Program-made: the position numbers and the translations under genes
The notes under the pieces: generated by a model
The model's database searches: none
What the model was told of the DNA's origin: nothing
Seen by the model: the letters and a program-made list of their open reading frames with translations, nothing else
Shown: positions 1 through 6,731 of the stretch, one piece after another
Position numbering within the stretch: the stretch's first letter is position 1
Layout of the letters: each line of letters starts with the position of its first letter
DNA from: Bacillota bacterium
GTDB taxonomy: Bacteria > Bacillota > GCA-003054495 > Carboxydocellales > JAJZTU01
Length of the DNA stretch: 9,003 nt
Assembly (NCBI GenBank): GCA_021848765.1
Contig: JAJZTU010000131.1
Coordinates: forward strand, 1-9,003
Direction: 5' to 3'

Positions 1-723
1 CAGTACCGGATCCCCTTTAATGGGCTTACCCAGGAGAACACCGTCAGCCGGCAGGGCAGCTGCCGGTGGAACTCCTTTGCCCTCAGCCTGGCTTTCCTCC
101 GGAGCCGGGGCCGCAGCCTGAGTCCTTGCTTCCAACAAAGCATCAATTTCCGCTTGCTGCTGCTGTTCCAACCAGGCAGAATCAGTGGAATATTCTTCGC
201 TGACCTGGGCTTCTATACGCACCTTTAGGCCTAATTCCAGGTCAATAATCCTGCCTATCTCCTGCAGCCAGCCCTTCCCGCGGAGAAATGCCTCGCCGAT
301 GTTAGTACCCACAGCAAGCCGGAGCGTGTCGCCTTCCCAACTGCGCGAGGTATTCTGCAACCAGTTTCCGGCTACGGGGCTTAGTTTCATAATGGTATAG
401 ACAATTTCGGGCCAGTACTCCTCAACTGCTTCCCGGGGCTCCAAATCCTGCCGGTTATAGACCGGAACAATCTCCAGAGCCTGCAGTTGTGCTATATCCT
501 TGCAAATCTCGCCGGCCAGCTTGTCCAGCCACATCTTGGGAACGTGCTCTTGCAAAGCGTAACAGACCTTCCATAAACGCCTGGCAGTGCTGATTTCTAC
601 CTTTTGGACACAGCCTTTATACAAAATAGCCTTAATTTCTTCAGGCAAGTTAGATTTACGTACATAGTCCTGAAAAGCAAAGGCTTTCTCTTTCTTTGCT
701 GCTGAAGCCGCTGAACTCTCCAC
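1..723 (-). CDS. polC: DNA polymerase III alpha subunit, PolC type (N-terminal part, runs off the left edge)
   Basis: This is the amino-terminal 241 codons of the replicative polymerase used by low-GC Gram-positives, which synthesises DNA in the replisome and carries its own proofreading exonuclease. The part seen is the poorly conserved N-terminal region (about residues 10-185). It is followed by a low-complexity linker rich in Q, E, A and P (about 186-228), with a QQQQ run. The last residues read LLGKPIKGDPVL, the conserved entry to the PolC OB-fold. The exonuclease, PHP and polymerase domains lie outside the window. The start is GTG at 721-723: a G6 ribosome binding site lies 8 nt upstream, and the frame is open back to a TAA at 778-780 with no better start. 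The order proS, (glycosyltransferase), polC matches the usual Firmicute proS-polC neighbourhood. Identification rests on that order plus the pre-OB motif. DnaE-type polymerase is unlikely because DnaE starts directly with the PHP domain. Confidence 0.88.
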   Translation of the reverse strand, partial: MESSAASAAKKEKAFAFQDYVRKSNLPEEIKAILYKGCVQKVEISTARRLWKVCYALQEHVPKMWLDKLAGEICKDIAQLQALEIVPVYNRQDLEPREAVEEYWPEIVYTIMKLSPVAGNWLQNTSRSWEGDTLRLAVGTNIGEAFLRGKGWLQEIGRIIDLELGLKVRIEAQVSEEYSTDSAWLEQQQQAEIDALLEARTQAAAPAPEESQAEGKGVPPAAALPADGVLLGKPIKGDPVL

Positions 724-731
724 TGTGTCAT

Positions 732-737
732 CCCCCC
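732..737 (-). promoter_or_regulatory. polC ribosome binding site (G6)
   Basis: On the minus strand the sequence GGGGGG lies 8 nt before the GTG at 721-723. It decides the polC start. The ATG at 729-731 is out of frame and touches the G-run directly, so it is too close to be used. Confidence 0.6.
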
Positions 738-826
738 AAAAGCTGCCTCCGCTGGGCAGGGTTACTCCGAAAATAGCTTAACCTGTCAGCCGCGCAGATG
801 CAGTGCAAAGGAGACCGCAGCAACAT

Positions 827-844
827 CCCACCGTTACCGGTGGG
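827..844 (-). other. Perfect inverted repeat over the glycosyltransferase stop codon
   Basis: A 7-bp perfect inverted repeat (CCCACCG / CGGTGGG) has a 4-nt loop that contains the TAA stop of the glycosyltransferase gene (834-836). In RNA it would form a compact GC-rich hairpin at the 3' end of that message. No U-run follows on the minus strand, so it is not a standard intrinsic terminator. It could stabilise the 3' end or attenuate read-through into polC, but that is inference. Confidence 0.4.
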
Positions 845-1463
845 TAAGGCACTTGGCGATCTCCCAATACATCTTCATCCTGGCTCCCAACCCCTTTATC
901 AAGCCAAGCTTTTCCTCTTTCATGATGTGGGTGAGGTCTTCCAGTTCCACTTCCTTAACCTTCCACCCATTCTCCCGGGCATAATTGGTTATGGCCACCT
1001 CAATACCGTAACGGGCCACTTCCATGTTGTCAATCCAGTTGAGCAGTTGCTTACGCATGGCCCTTTGTCCTGACAGGTAGGGGGCAATGAATTGGGCCAG
1101 GTCTGTAGCCAGCCTTCCCCTGGCGAATATCCCTACAGTCATATCTGCTTCACCCACCAGTACCGGGTGTACCAGATCTAACAAGTGCTTCTGCTTTAGA
1201 CCGATGAGGTCTGCATCTACGAAAATTATAACCTCTGCAGAGGTATGGGCAGCTCCAATTAGCATGGCCGCACCTTTACCCCTGTTCTCTGGCAGCATTA
1301 TTACTTTAGCCCCTGCTTGCCGGGCTGCCTTAGCTGTATCATCAGTGCAACCGTCACAGACCACAATGACCTCGGCCAGTTCCGGTACAGAACGCACAAT
1401 CTCGACCACACTGCCAACGGTCTGCTCCTCATTGAAGGCTGGGATAACTGTGGCTATTTTCAT
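834..1463 (-). CDS. Family 2-like glycosyltransferase (GT-A fold), acceptor unknown
   Basis: A 209-residue cytoplasmic glycosyltransferase, expected to use a nucleotide-activated sugar. The N-terminal GT-A half shows VIPAFNEEQTVG (residues 7-17), the nucleotide-binding CDGCTDDT (36-43), NRGKGAAM (60-67) and the metal-binding DAD (83-85). The second half has SGQRAMRK (131-138) and a late THIMKEEK (178-185), whose H-x-x-K-x-x-K-like pattern recalls dolichyl-phosphate-glucose/mannose-type and GpgS-like enzymes. No membrane segment is evident, and the protein is short for GT2 enzymes that carry C-terminal anchors. The ATG start follows a G7 ribosome binding site by 5 nt. It lies 84 nt after proS and 110 nt before polC, more isolated than the other genes here, with a TATAAT hexamer in the upstream gap. 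Donor and acceptor cannot be read from the sequence. A lipid-phosphate or small-molecule acceptor is a guess based on the envelope-related neighbours. Confidence 0.82.
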   Translation of the reverse strand: MKIATVIPAFNEEQTVGSVVEIVRSVPELAEVIVVCDGCTDDTAKAARQAGAKVIMLPENRGKGAAMLIGAAHTSAEVIIFVDADLIGLKQKHLLDLVHPVLVGEADMTVGIFARGRLATDLAQFIAPYLSGQRAMRKQLLNWIDNMEVARYGIEVAITNYARENGWKVKEVELEDLTHIMKEEKLGLIKGLGARMKMYWEIAKCLTHR

Positions 1464-1468
1464 GGATA

Positions 1469-1475
1469 CCCCCCC
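1469..1475 (-). promoter_or_regulatory. Glycosyltransferase ribosome binding site (G7)
   Basis: A run of seven G on the minus strand ends 5 nt before the ATG at 1461-1463. It stands in for the usual AGGAGG and supports this start. As a homopolymer it could slip during replication. Confidence 0.55.
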
Positions 1476-1535
1476 GAATTGGAAACTTGGTCTTGTTGCT
1501 ACATCTTATTCCCAAGATAACCAACCCATGAAAGT

Positions 1536-1541
1536 ATTATA
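1536..1541 (-). promoter_or_regulatory. Possible -10 element (TATAAT) before the glycosyltransferase gene
   Basis: The minus strand reads GGGTATAATAC just after the proS stop codon, a perfect sigma-A -10 hexamer about 72 nt upstream of the glycosyltransferase start. No good -35 hexamer exists at 16-18 nt: the 17-nt position reads ACCTGC, and a partial match CTGACC is too far at 20 nt. There is no TGN extension. It may be a weak internal promoter or a chance match. Confidence 0.25.
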
Positions 1542-1547
1542 CCCTGA

Positions 1548-3278
1548 TTAGCCCTTTAGCAGGTCAGCCACCATTGCAGCTGCCTCTTCCACTTTGGGGG
1601 TCCAGGTTTGACCGTCTCTACGCCGGCGCAGCTCTACTGTCCCTTCCTGGAGGCTTTTGGGCCCGATGGTAATCCGGAAGGGATAGCCTATGAGGTCAGC
1701 ATCCTTAAATTTCACACCGGGCCGCTCATTACGGTCGTCCAGGATTACTTCCAGCCCAAGCCCGGTGAGTTCATTGTACAGCTTTTCTGCTGCAGACATT
1801 TGGTCAGCATCCTTGTTGCTCACCGGAACCACCACAACATGGTACGGGGCAATGCTCACCGGCCAGATTATTCCGTTTTCGTCATTGTTTTGCTCGATGG
1901 CAGCAGCCATAGTCCGCGTGATTCCGATTCCGTAGCAGCCCATGACCATATCCTGGCTTTTCCCGTTTTCATCCAGGAATTTGGCATTTAAGGCTGAGCT
2001 GTACTTTGTACCCAACTTAAAAACTTGTCCTACCTCAATGCCCCTGGCTGTCTGCAGGGGGGCGCCACACTTAGGACAGGGTTCTCCTGCTTCTACAGTC
2101 CGGATATCTGCTACTGCATCAGCAGTAAAATCCTTACCGTAATTTACATTAACCATGTGGAATCCGGTTTTATTGGCTCCACACACTCCATTGATCAGTT
2201 TGGAGACTTCCGCATCGGCTACAACCAGGTACAATTCTTCCTCTTTAGCATTTAGGTTGCCTTTGGGAAGACCTACAGGTCCTGCAGAACCTGCCTCTGC
2301 ACCTGTGACAGCCCTGATTGCAGCCTCCTCAGCAAGGTGAAGCTGCAGGGTATCAGTTATTTTTTGCAGCTTAATTTCGTTGAGAGTGCGGTCACCGCGC
2401 AGCAAAGCAACCACCAGGCCCTTTTCAGTCCGGTAGACCAGGGTCTTAATGGTTTTCCCGGCAGGAATTCTCAAGAACTCGCATACTTCCTGAATGGTCT
2501 TTACCCCCGGAGTAGCGATCTCCTCCCTGGCCTTGAGTTTTTCAGGGACAGGCTCCTGGGCGGTAGCCTCGGCTTTCTCCACGTTAGCAGCATAATCACA
2601 CCGGTCACAGTAGACAATTGCCGCTTCACCTGATTCAGCAATGACCATAAACTCATGGGTGTTGTTACCCCCAATAGCCCCGGCATCTGCTTCAACAGCC
2701 CGGAAGTTAAGGCCACAGCGGGTAAACACCCTGGTATAGGCATCATACATATGCTGATAACTTTCGTCTAACCCTGCCTCATCCCGGTCAAAGGAGTATA
2801 GGTCCTTCATGACGAATTCCCGGCCCCGCATCAGGCCAAAACGCGGACGCCGCTCATCCCGGTATTTGTTGGCAATCTGGTACAGCAAGAGGGGCAGCTG
2901 TTTATAGGAGTGTACCTCACCTCTCACCAGGTCAGTGATAATCTCCTCATGAGTGGGCCCCAGAGCAAAATCCCTGCCATGGCGGTCTTTCAGACGGAAA
3001 AGTTCATCACCGTAGACATGCCAGCGTCCGGATTCCAGCCACAATTCGGCAGGTTGGATGATAGGCAGGGTGATTTCCTGGCCACCTTTGCGTTCCATCT
3101 CTTCCCGGACAATATCACTGATCTTTCTGATAACCCTTTGGGCCAGGGGCAGATATGTATATACACCTGCAGCGGATTTTCTGATAAATCCCGCCCGCAA
3201 CAGCAGTTGGTGACTTACTACCTCAGCCTCAGCCGGGGTTTCCCGCAGGGTAGGTGACAGTAATTGTGAAGCACGCAT
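1548..3278 (-). CDS. proS: Prolyl-tRNA synthetase, bacterial type with editing domain
   Basis: A class II aminoacyl-tRNA synthetase that charges tRNA-Pro with proline in the cytoplasm. Its 576 residues match the usual length of the bacterial form. The catalytic core opens with the family-typical MRASQLLSPTLRE. It carries GPTHEE (107-112), motif 2 around RDERRPRFGLMRGREFVMKD (140-159) and motif 3 with GCYGIGITRT (447-456). Between motifs 2 and 3 lies the YbaK-like editing insertion (about 225-405), which clears mischarged Ala-tRNA-Pro. It contains KTIKTL (275-280), whose second Lys corresponds to the editing Lys known from the E. coli enzyme, and LLRGDRTLNEIKL (292-304). Cys pairs at 224/227 and 401/404 border the insertion. 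The anticodon-binding domain (about 475-576) includes DDRNERPGVKFKDADLIGYP. The ATG has an AAGGAGG site 12 nt upstream, a slightly long spacing. The 65-nt gap after ispG leaves no room for a T-box leader, so expression probably depends on the upstream operon. Confidence 0.98.
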   Translation of the reverse strand: MRASQLLSPTLRETPAEAEVVSHQLLLRAGFIRKSAAGVYTYLPLAQRVIRKISDIVREEMERKGGQEITLPIIQPAELWLESGRWHVYGDELFRLKDRHGRDFALGPTHEEIITDLVRGEVHSYKQLPLLLYQIANKYRDERRPRFGLMRGREFVMKDLYSFDRDEAGLDESYQHMYDAYTRVFTRCGLNFRAVEADAGAIGGNNTHEFMVIAESGEAAIVYCDRCDYAANVEKAEATAQEPVPEKLKAREEIATPGVKTIQEVCEFLRIPAGKTIKTLVYRTEKGLVVALLRGDRTLNEIKLQKITDTLQLHLAEEAAIRAVTGAEAGSAGPVGLPKGNLNAKEEELYLVVADAEVSKLINGVCGANKTGFHMVNVNYGKDFTADAVADIRTVEAGEPCPKCGAPLQTARGIEVGQVFKLGTKYSSALNAKFLDENGKSQDMVMGCYGIGITRTMAAAIEQNNDENGIIWPVSIAPYHVVVVPVSNKDADQMSAAEKLYNELTGLGLEVILDDRNERPGVKFKDADLIGYPFRITIGPKSLQEGTVELRRRRDGQTWTPKVEEAAAMVADLLKG

Positions 3279-3290
3279 CGTTTTAGAAAG

Positions 3291-3297
3291 CCTCCTT
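3291..3297 (-). promoter_or_regulatory. proS ribosome binding site
   Basis: AAGGAGG on the minus strand, a near-perfect anti-16S match, sits 12 nt before the proS ATG. The spacing is longer than the usual 5-9 nt, but the family-typical N-terminus leaves no doubt about the start. Confidence 0.65.
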
Positions 3298-3343
3298 AAT
3301 TATTTTGCTGGCCTAAAGCCTTTTTCTTTCGGGTCGGTCTTAC

Positions 3344-4393
3344 TTAAAGCTTGTCCAACTCCTCCAAAAGGGCCTGAACCAGTTCATCCTCTTTTACCTT
3401 CCGGATGACCTCGCCTTTTTTAAACAACAGCCCGACACCTTTTCCGCCTGCAATCCCTATGTCCGCTTCCCTGGCCTCCCCGGGCCCGTTGACCACACAG
3501 CCCATGACGGCCACCTTAAGGGGTTTGTCCACTTCCAGGAGCTTAGCTTCTACCTGTTCCGCAATGGGGATCAGGTTAATTTCACACCGCCCGCAGGTCG
3601 GGCAGGAAATTAAAGTAGCCCCCTTCTGGCGGAGTCCCAATACCTTGAGAATCTCAAACCCTACTCTAACCTCATGAACAGGGTGCCCGGTCAAAGATAC
3701 GCGGATGGTGTCTCCGATACCTTCCGCTAACAGTGTCCCGATTCCCACAGAGGATTTTATCGTTCCGGAGGTAACCGTCCCCGCCTCGGTAACCCCGACA
3801 TGCAGGGGGTAATTCACCCTTTGGGAGAGTAGCCGGTAGGCCTGCAGCATCAAGGGAACATCAGAGGCCTTCAGGGATATCTTGATTAAATCAAAATTAA
3901 GCTTTTCCAAAATATCAATATGGCGTAAGGCACTTTCTACCATTGCTTCCGGTGTTGGGTGGCCGTACTTGGCCAATAATTCCTTTTCCAGGGAACCGGC
4001 ATTTACCCCAATCCTGATTGGTATCCCCTTAGCTTTGGCCCTGTCCACCACTGCCTTAACCTTTTCTGCAGAGCCGATATTCCCGGGATTGATCCGCAGG
4101 CCGTCCACCCCGTTTTCCAAGGCCAGCAGGGCCAGGCGGTGGTCAAAATGAATATCCGCAATCAAAGGAATAGCTATCTGCTCCTTAATCCCCTTAAGGG
4201 CCTCAGCTGCCTCCCGGTCCGGCGCCGCCACCCGGACAATTTCACACCCGGCCCGGGCCAACTGTTCAATCTGTTGGACAGTAGCCGCGATATCCCTGGT
4301 ATCAGTATTGGTCATGGACTGTACGGAAACAGGTGCTCCTCCACCGATGGCCACCGGGCCTACCTTAATCCCTTTCGTATCCCGTCGCACCAA
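3344..4393 (-). CDS. ispG: 4-hydroxy-3-methylbut-2-en-1-yl diphosphate synthase (flavodoxin/ferredoxin-dependent)
   Basis: IspG (GcpE) is the [4Fe-4S] enzyme of the MEP pathway that reductively opens MEcPP to HMBPP. The 349 residues match the compact bacterial form, a TIM barrel followed by a cluster-binding domain. The barrel shows GGGAPVSVQSMTNTDT (17-32), IADIHFD (78-84), LRINPGN (99-105) and GVTEAGT (200-206). The cluster ligands are Cys264 and Cys267 in SCPTCGRC, Cys299 in MGCVVNGPGE and the partner Glu306. A further Cys270 gives CxxCxxC. The start is taken as TTG at 4391-4393, 9 nt after a GAGGAG site. GTG one codon later (4388-4390) is the alternative. The upstream ATG at 4397-4399 is followed at once by TAA. 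Only 22 nt separate it from the rseP stop, so co-transcription is nearly certain. Together with dxr it supplies isoprenoid precursors for UppS. Confidence 0.97.
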   Translation of the reverse strand: MVRRDTKGIKVGPVAIGGGAPVSVQSMTNTDTRDIAATVQQIEQLARAGCEIVRVAAPDREAAEALKGIKEQIAIPLIADIHFDHRLALLALENGVDGLRINPGNIGSAEKVKAVVDRAKAKGIPIRIGVNAGSLEKELLAKYGHPTPEAMVESALRHIDILEKLNFDLIKISLKASDVPLMLQAYRLLSQRVNYPLHVGVTEAGTVTSGTIKSSVGIGTLLAEGIGDTIRVSLTGHPVHEVRVGFEILKVLGLRQKGATLISCPTCGRCEINLIPIAEQVEAKLLEVDKPLKVAVMGCVVNGPGEAREADIGIAGGKGVGLLFKKGEVIRKVKEDELVQALLEELDKL

Positions 4394-4402
4394 TTACATT
4401 CT

Positions 4403-4408
4403 CTCCTC
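4403..4408 (-). promoter_or_regulatory. ispG ribosome binding site
   Basis: GAGGAG on the minus strand lies 9 nt before TTG (4391-4393) and 12 nt before GTG (4388-4390), favouring TTG as the ispG start. An ATG followed directly by TAA (4394-4399) sits between the site and the TTG. Confidence 0.6.
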
Positions 4409-4415
4409 TGAAATT

Positions 4416-5486
4416 CTACTTAATTAACTGATTGATATCATTAAAGGTTACAAAGACCATCAACAGCAGCAGCAGCCCAAAGCCTACCAAATGGACCAGG
4501 TTCTCTTTTGCCGGGTCGACAGGTTTTCCCCGCAGGGCCTCCCATAACAGGAAAAGCAAGCGGCTGCCATCCAAAGCCGGAATGGGGAAAAGGTTAAACA
4601 GACCCAGGTTAATACTGAGAATTGCCGCCAACTGGACAAGATTCAGCAGCCCGCTCTTGGCAGCTTTACCTATTTCCATGGTAATCCGGACCGGTCCGCC
4701 AAGCTGTTCTGCCGGCATTTCCCGGGTCAGCATCTGTCCCACAAAGCTGGCGATCATCCCGGTTACTTTTACAGTATATACAGCCCCCAGGCCCAGAGAA
4801 GCTAATACACCTTTGTGCACCATTTGCGGCTCTGCAGGCTTGATTCCAATAAAGCCTGCACCTGAGGACGGCTCTTTCTTGGGCAGCACTTGTACAACTA
4901 CTTGCTGACCGGCCCGGTCCACAGTAAACTGCAGGGATTTTTCCGGGCTCTGATGAATTAGTTTGACCACGTCTTCCCAATTGCTTACAGGCATAGAGTT
5001 AACGGAAACTATTTTGTCCCCTGCTTTCAGCCCGGCTACTGCAGCCGGTTCCCCTTTTAATACTTCACCTATCCTGGTAGACATTTCAGGAATCCCGTTG
5101 GTCATAAAAATAACCGAAATCAACAAAGCAGCCAGAATAAAATTCATAATCGGACCGGCGGCTATAACTGCCATCCGTTTAGGTATAGTTTTAGCAGCAA
5201 AGCCCCGTTCCGGGTCTAACTCACTTTCCCCCTGATGACTATCAGCGGCAGCCTCGGCATCATCCTCCTTCTGGTCCATGCCGGCCATCCGTACAAATCC
5301 ACCCAGCGGAAATACCCGCACATTGTACACAGTCTCACCCGAACGGAACCCAAAAAGCTTTGGCCCAAAACCCATAGAGAATTCATACACCTTAATCCCA
5401 ACAGCTTTGGCAACAGCAAAATGACCCAATTCGTGAAAAAAGACCAACATGCCTAAAACTACAATGGTGGAAACAATAGTTAGCAT
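4416..5486 (-). CDS. rseP: RIP metalloprotease RseP/RasP (site-2 protease family M50)
   Basis: An integral-membrane zinc protease that cleaves substrates inside the bilayer. In Firmicutes the homologue RasP processes anti-sigma factors and remnant signal peptides; the substrate here is unknown. The 356-residue protein has the zinc motif HELGH (18-22) in its first membrane helix, where the two His are zinc ligands and Glu19 is catalytic. A second membrane segment lies near 105-128. One PDZ domain follows (about 133-205, with AGLKAGDKIVSVN). Near the C-terminus NLFPIPALDG (298-307) supplies the third zinc ligand, Asp306. The last membrane helix is 332-347. A hydrophilic acidic loop (about 70-95) follows the conserved GGFVRMAGM. 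The ATG is preceded by GGTGAG with a 5-nt gap. It is transcribed after dxr (51-nt gap) and before ispG, the usual Gram-positive order. Confidence 0.97.
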   Translation of the reverse strand: MLTIVSTIVVLGMLVFFHELGHFAVAKAVGIKVYEFSMGFGPKLFGFRSGETVYNVRVFPLGGFVRMAGMDQKEDDAEAAADSHQGESELDPERGFAAKTIPKRMAVIAAGPIMNFILAALLISVIFMTNGIPEMSTRIGEVLKGEPAAVAGLKAGDKIVSVNSMPVSNWEDVVKLIHQSPEKSLQFTVDRAGQQVVVQVLPKKEPSSGAGFIGIKPAEPQMVHKGVLASLGLGAVYTVKVTGMIASFVGQMLTREMPAEQLGGPVRITMEIGKAAKSGLLNLVQLAAILSINLGLFNLFPIPALDGSRLLFLLWEALRGKPVDPAKENLVHLVGFGLLLLLMVFVTFNDINQLIK

Positions 5487-5491
5487 TGAGG

Positions 5492-5497
5492 CTCACC
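5492..5497 (-). promoter_or_regulatory. rseP ribosome binding site
   Basis: GGTGAG on the minus strand lies 5 nt before the ATG at 5484-5486. It is a moderate match and agrees with the family-typical N-terminus that places HELGH about 18 residues in. Confidence 0.5.
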
Positions 5498-5537
5498 GTC
5501 CTTAGTTTGAGGTTTGACAAGCTTATGGTCTCAGGTT

Positions 5538-6701
5538 TTAACCCTTGGTCACTAAACGCTTCACCTGGTTTCTGGCCCAGTTGTCGGCGCTGAGAATCTC
5601 CTCCAGCCCCGGACGTGCAATTACAGTGTGTTTGTCCATGGCCCTGGCAATTAATTGAGGAATCTCCGTAAAATTAATTGCTTCCTGTAAAAACAAAGCA
5701 ACTGCTTCTTCGTTGGCAGCGTTCAGCACAGCCGGCATGGTTCCCCCTGTCTTTCCTGCCTCATAGGCATACTTCAGACAACTGAAGGTATCCAGGTCAG
5801 GCTGTTCAAAAGTAAATTCCCTGATTTGGGTCCAGTTCAGCCTGGACCATGGAGCGGCCCACCTCGCGGGATAGGAAAGAGCATACTGAATGGGGACTTT
5901 CATATCAGGAACCCCTAACTGGGCAATGACCGAACCATCAATATATTCCACCATGGAGTGGATAATACTCTGCGGGTGGACCACTACTTCAATTTGCGGG
6001 AACTCCAGAGCAAAGAGCCAGCGGGCTTCAATAACCTCCAGGCCCTTGTTCATCAAAGTGGCAGAGTCAACAGTGATCTTCTGGCCCATGCTCCAGTTAG
6101 GATGCTTCAGCGCCATAGCTAAAGTTACCTTGGCTAAATCCCCGGCGCTCCAACCCCGGAAAGGTCCCCCTGACGCTGTTAAAATTAGCTTGTGCACATC
6201 CTCCTGGCGGTTGCCCTGCAGGCTTTGAAAAACGGCTGAGTGTTCGCTGTCCACTGGTATCACGGCAGATCCCTTTTCCTTAGCCAGGTTCATTACCAGT
6301 TCCCCTGCGGCAACCAAAGTTTCCTTATTGGCAAGGGCAATCTGCTTACCCAGCTTGATTGCCTCCAGGGTAGGTACCAGGCCAATTGATCCGGTAACTG
6401 AGGTAACCACCATATCCGCTTCCGCCATGGTAGCAACTGTGATTAATCCCTGCAAGCCGGTGACAATTTCTGTGTTAGTATCCCCCAAAGCGTCTTTAAG
6501 TTCCCGGACCAGGCTTTCATCTTTAATGCACACAACCGGTGGCCGGAATTCCCTGGCTTGTTCAGCCAGCAGCTCTACATTAGCGCCTGCCGCCAGGCCA
6601 ACAACCTGTACCTTCCCGGGCAAGGCCCTGGCAATCTCCAAGGTTTGTTTACCGATAGAGCCGGTACTGCCGATTATACTGATCCTTTTAGGTTTAGTCA
6701 C
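5538..6701 (-). CDS. dxr: 1-deoxy-D-xylulose 5-phosphate reductoisomerase
   Basis: Dxr (IspC) catalyses the first committed step of the MEP pathway, converting DXP to MEP with NADPH and a divalent metal. The 387 residues match the family length. The N-terminal Rossmann domain carries GSTGSIGKQTLE (11-22). ANKETLVAAGE (124-134) is the conserved linker to the catalytic domain. Metal ligands are Asp151 and Glu153 in PVDSEHSAVFQ and Glu222 in MNKGLEVIEARW. Substrate-binding stretches include TASGGPFR (175-182) and HPNWSMGQKITVDSATL (200-216), which forms the flexible active-site loop. The C-terminal helical domain has LNAANEEAV (326-334). The start is GTG at 6699-6701, with AGGAGAG 6 nt upstream and an N-terminus that leads straight into the Rossmann strand. 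It stands 30 nt after the YtvI-like gene and 51 nt before rseP. Confidence 0.98.
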   Translation of the reverse strand: MTKPKRISIIGSTGSIGKQTLEIARALPGKVQVVGLAAGANVELLAEQAREFRPPVVCIKDESLVRELKDALGDTNTEIVTGLQGLITVATMAEADMVVTSVTGSIGLVPTLEAIKLGKQIALANKETLVAAGELVMNLAKEKGSAVIPVDSEHSAVFQSLQGNRQEDVHKLILTASGGPFRGWSAGDLAKVTLAMALKHPNWSMGQKITVDSATLMNKGLEVIEARWLFALEFPQIEVVVHPQSIIHSMVEYIDGSVIAQLGVPDMKVPIQYALSYPARWAAPWSRLNWTQIREFTFEQPDLDTFSCLKYAYEAGKTGGTMPAVLNAANEEAVALFLQEAINFTEIPQLIARAMDKHTVIARPGLEEILSADNWARNQVKRLVTKG

Positions 6702-6707
6702 CGTATT

Positions 6708-6714
6708 CTCTCCT
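6708..6714 (-). promoter_or_regulatory. dxr ribosome binding site
   Basis: AGGAGAG on the minus strand lies 6 nt before the GTG at 6699-6701, supporting this non-ATG start for dxr. Confidence 0.65.
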
Positions 6715-6731
6715 AAATTCCATACTCTTAA

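Noticed and set aside
185..400. A plus-strand frame opposite polC
   Set aside because: The minus strand is open for the full 241 codons and ends in the PolC pre-OB motif.
743..759. Short hairpin (CTGCC / GGCAG, 7-nt loop) followed by CTTTT upstream of polC as an intrinsic terminator
   Set aside because: A 5-bp stem with a 7-nt loop and a T-run of only four just before the polC ribosome binding site is too weak.
1487..1524. Nested short stems (TTGGT/ACCAA and ATCTT/AAGAT) in the proS-glycosyltransferase gap
   Set aside because: Both stems are 5 bp and AT-rich with unpaired bases between them; not distinguishable from chance.
1087..1551. A 154-codon plus-strand reading frame opposite the glycosyltransferase gene
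   Set aside because: It mirrors a gene with clear GT-A motifs, has no recognisable domain, and is an opposite-strand shadow.
3279..3343. T-box or other leader before proS
   Set aside because: The gap is only 65 nt and contains no stem-rich leader or T-box-like sequence; only the ribosome binding site is visible.
4666..4980. A 104-codon minus-strand frame inside rseP
   Set aside because: It is the alternate frame of the PDZ and C-terminal coding region of rseP, Cys- and Arg-rich as out-of-frame translations often are.
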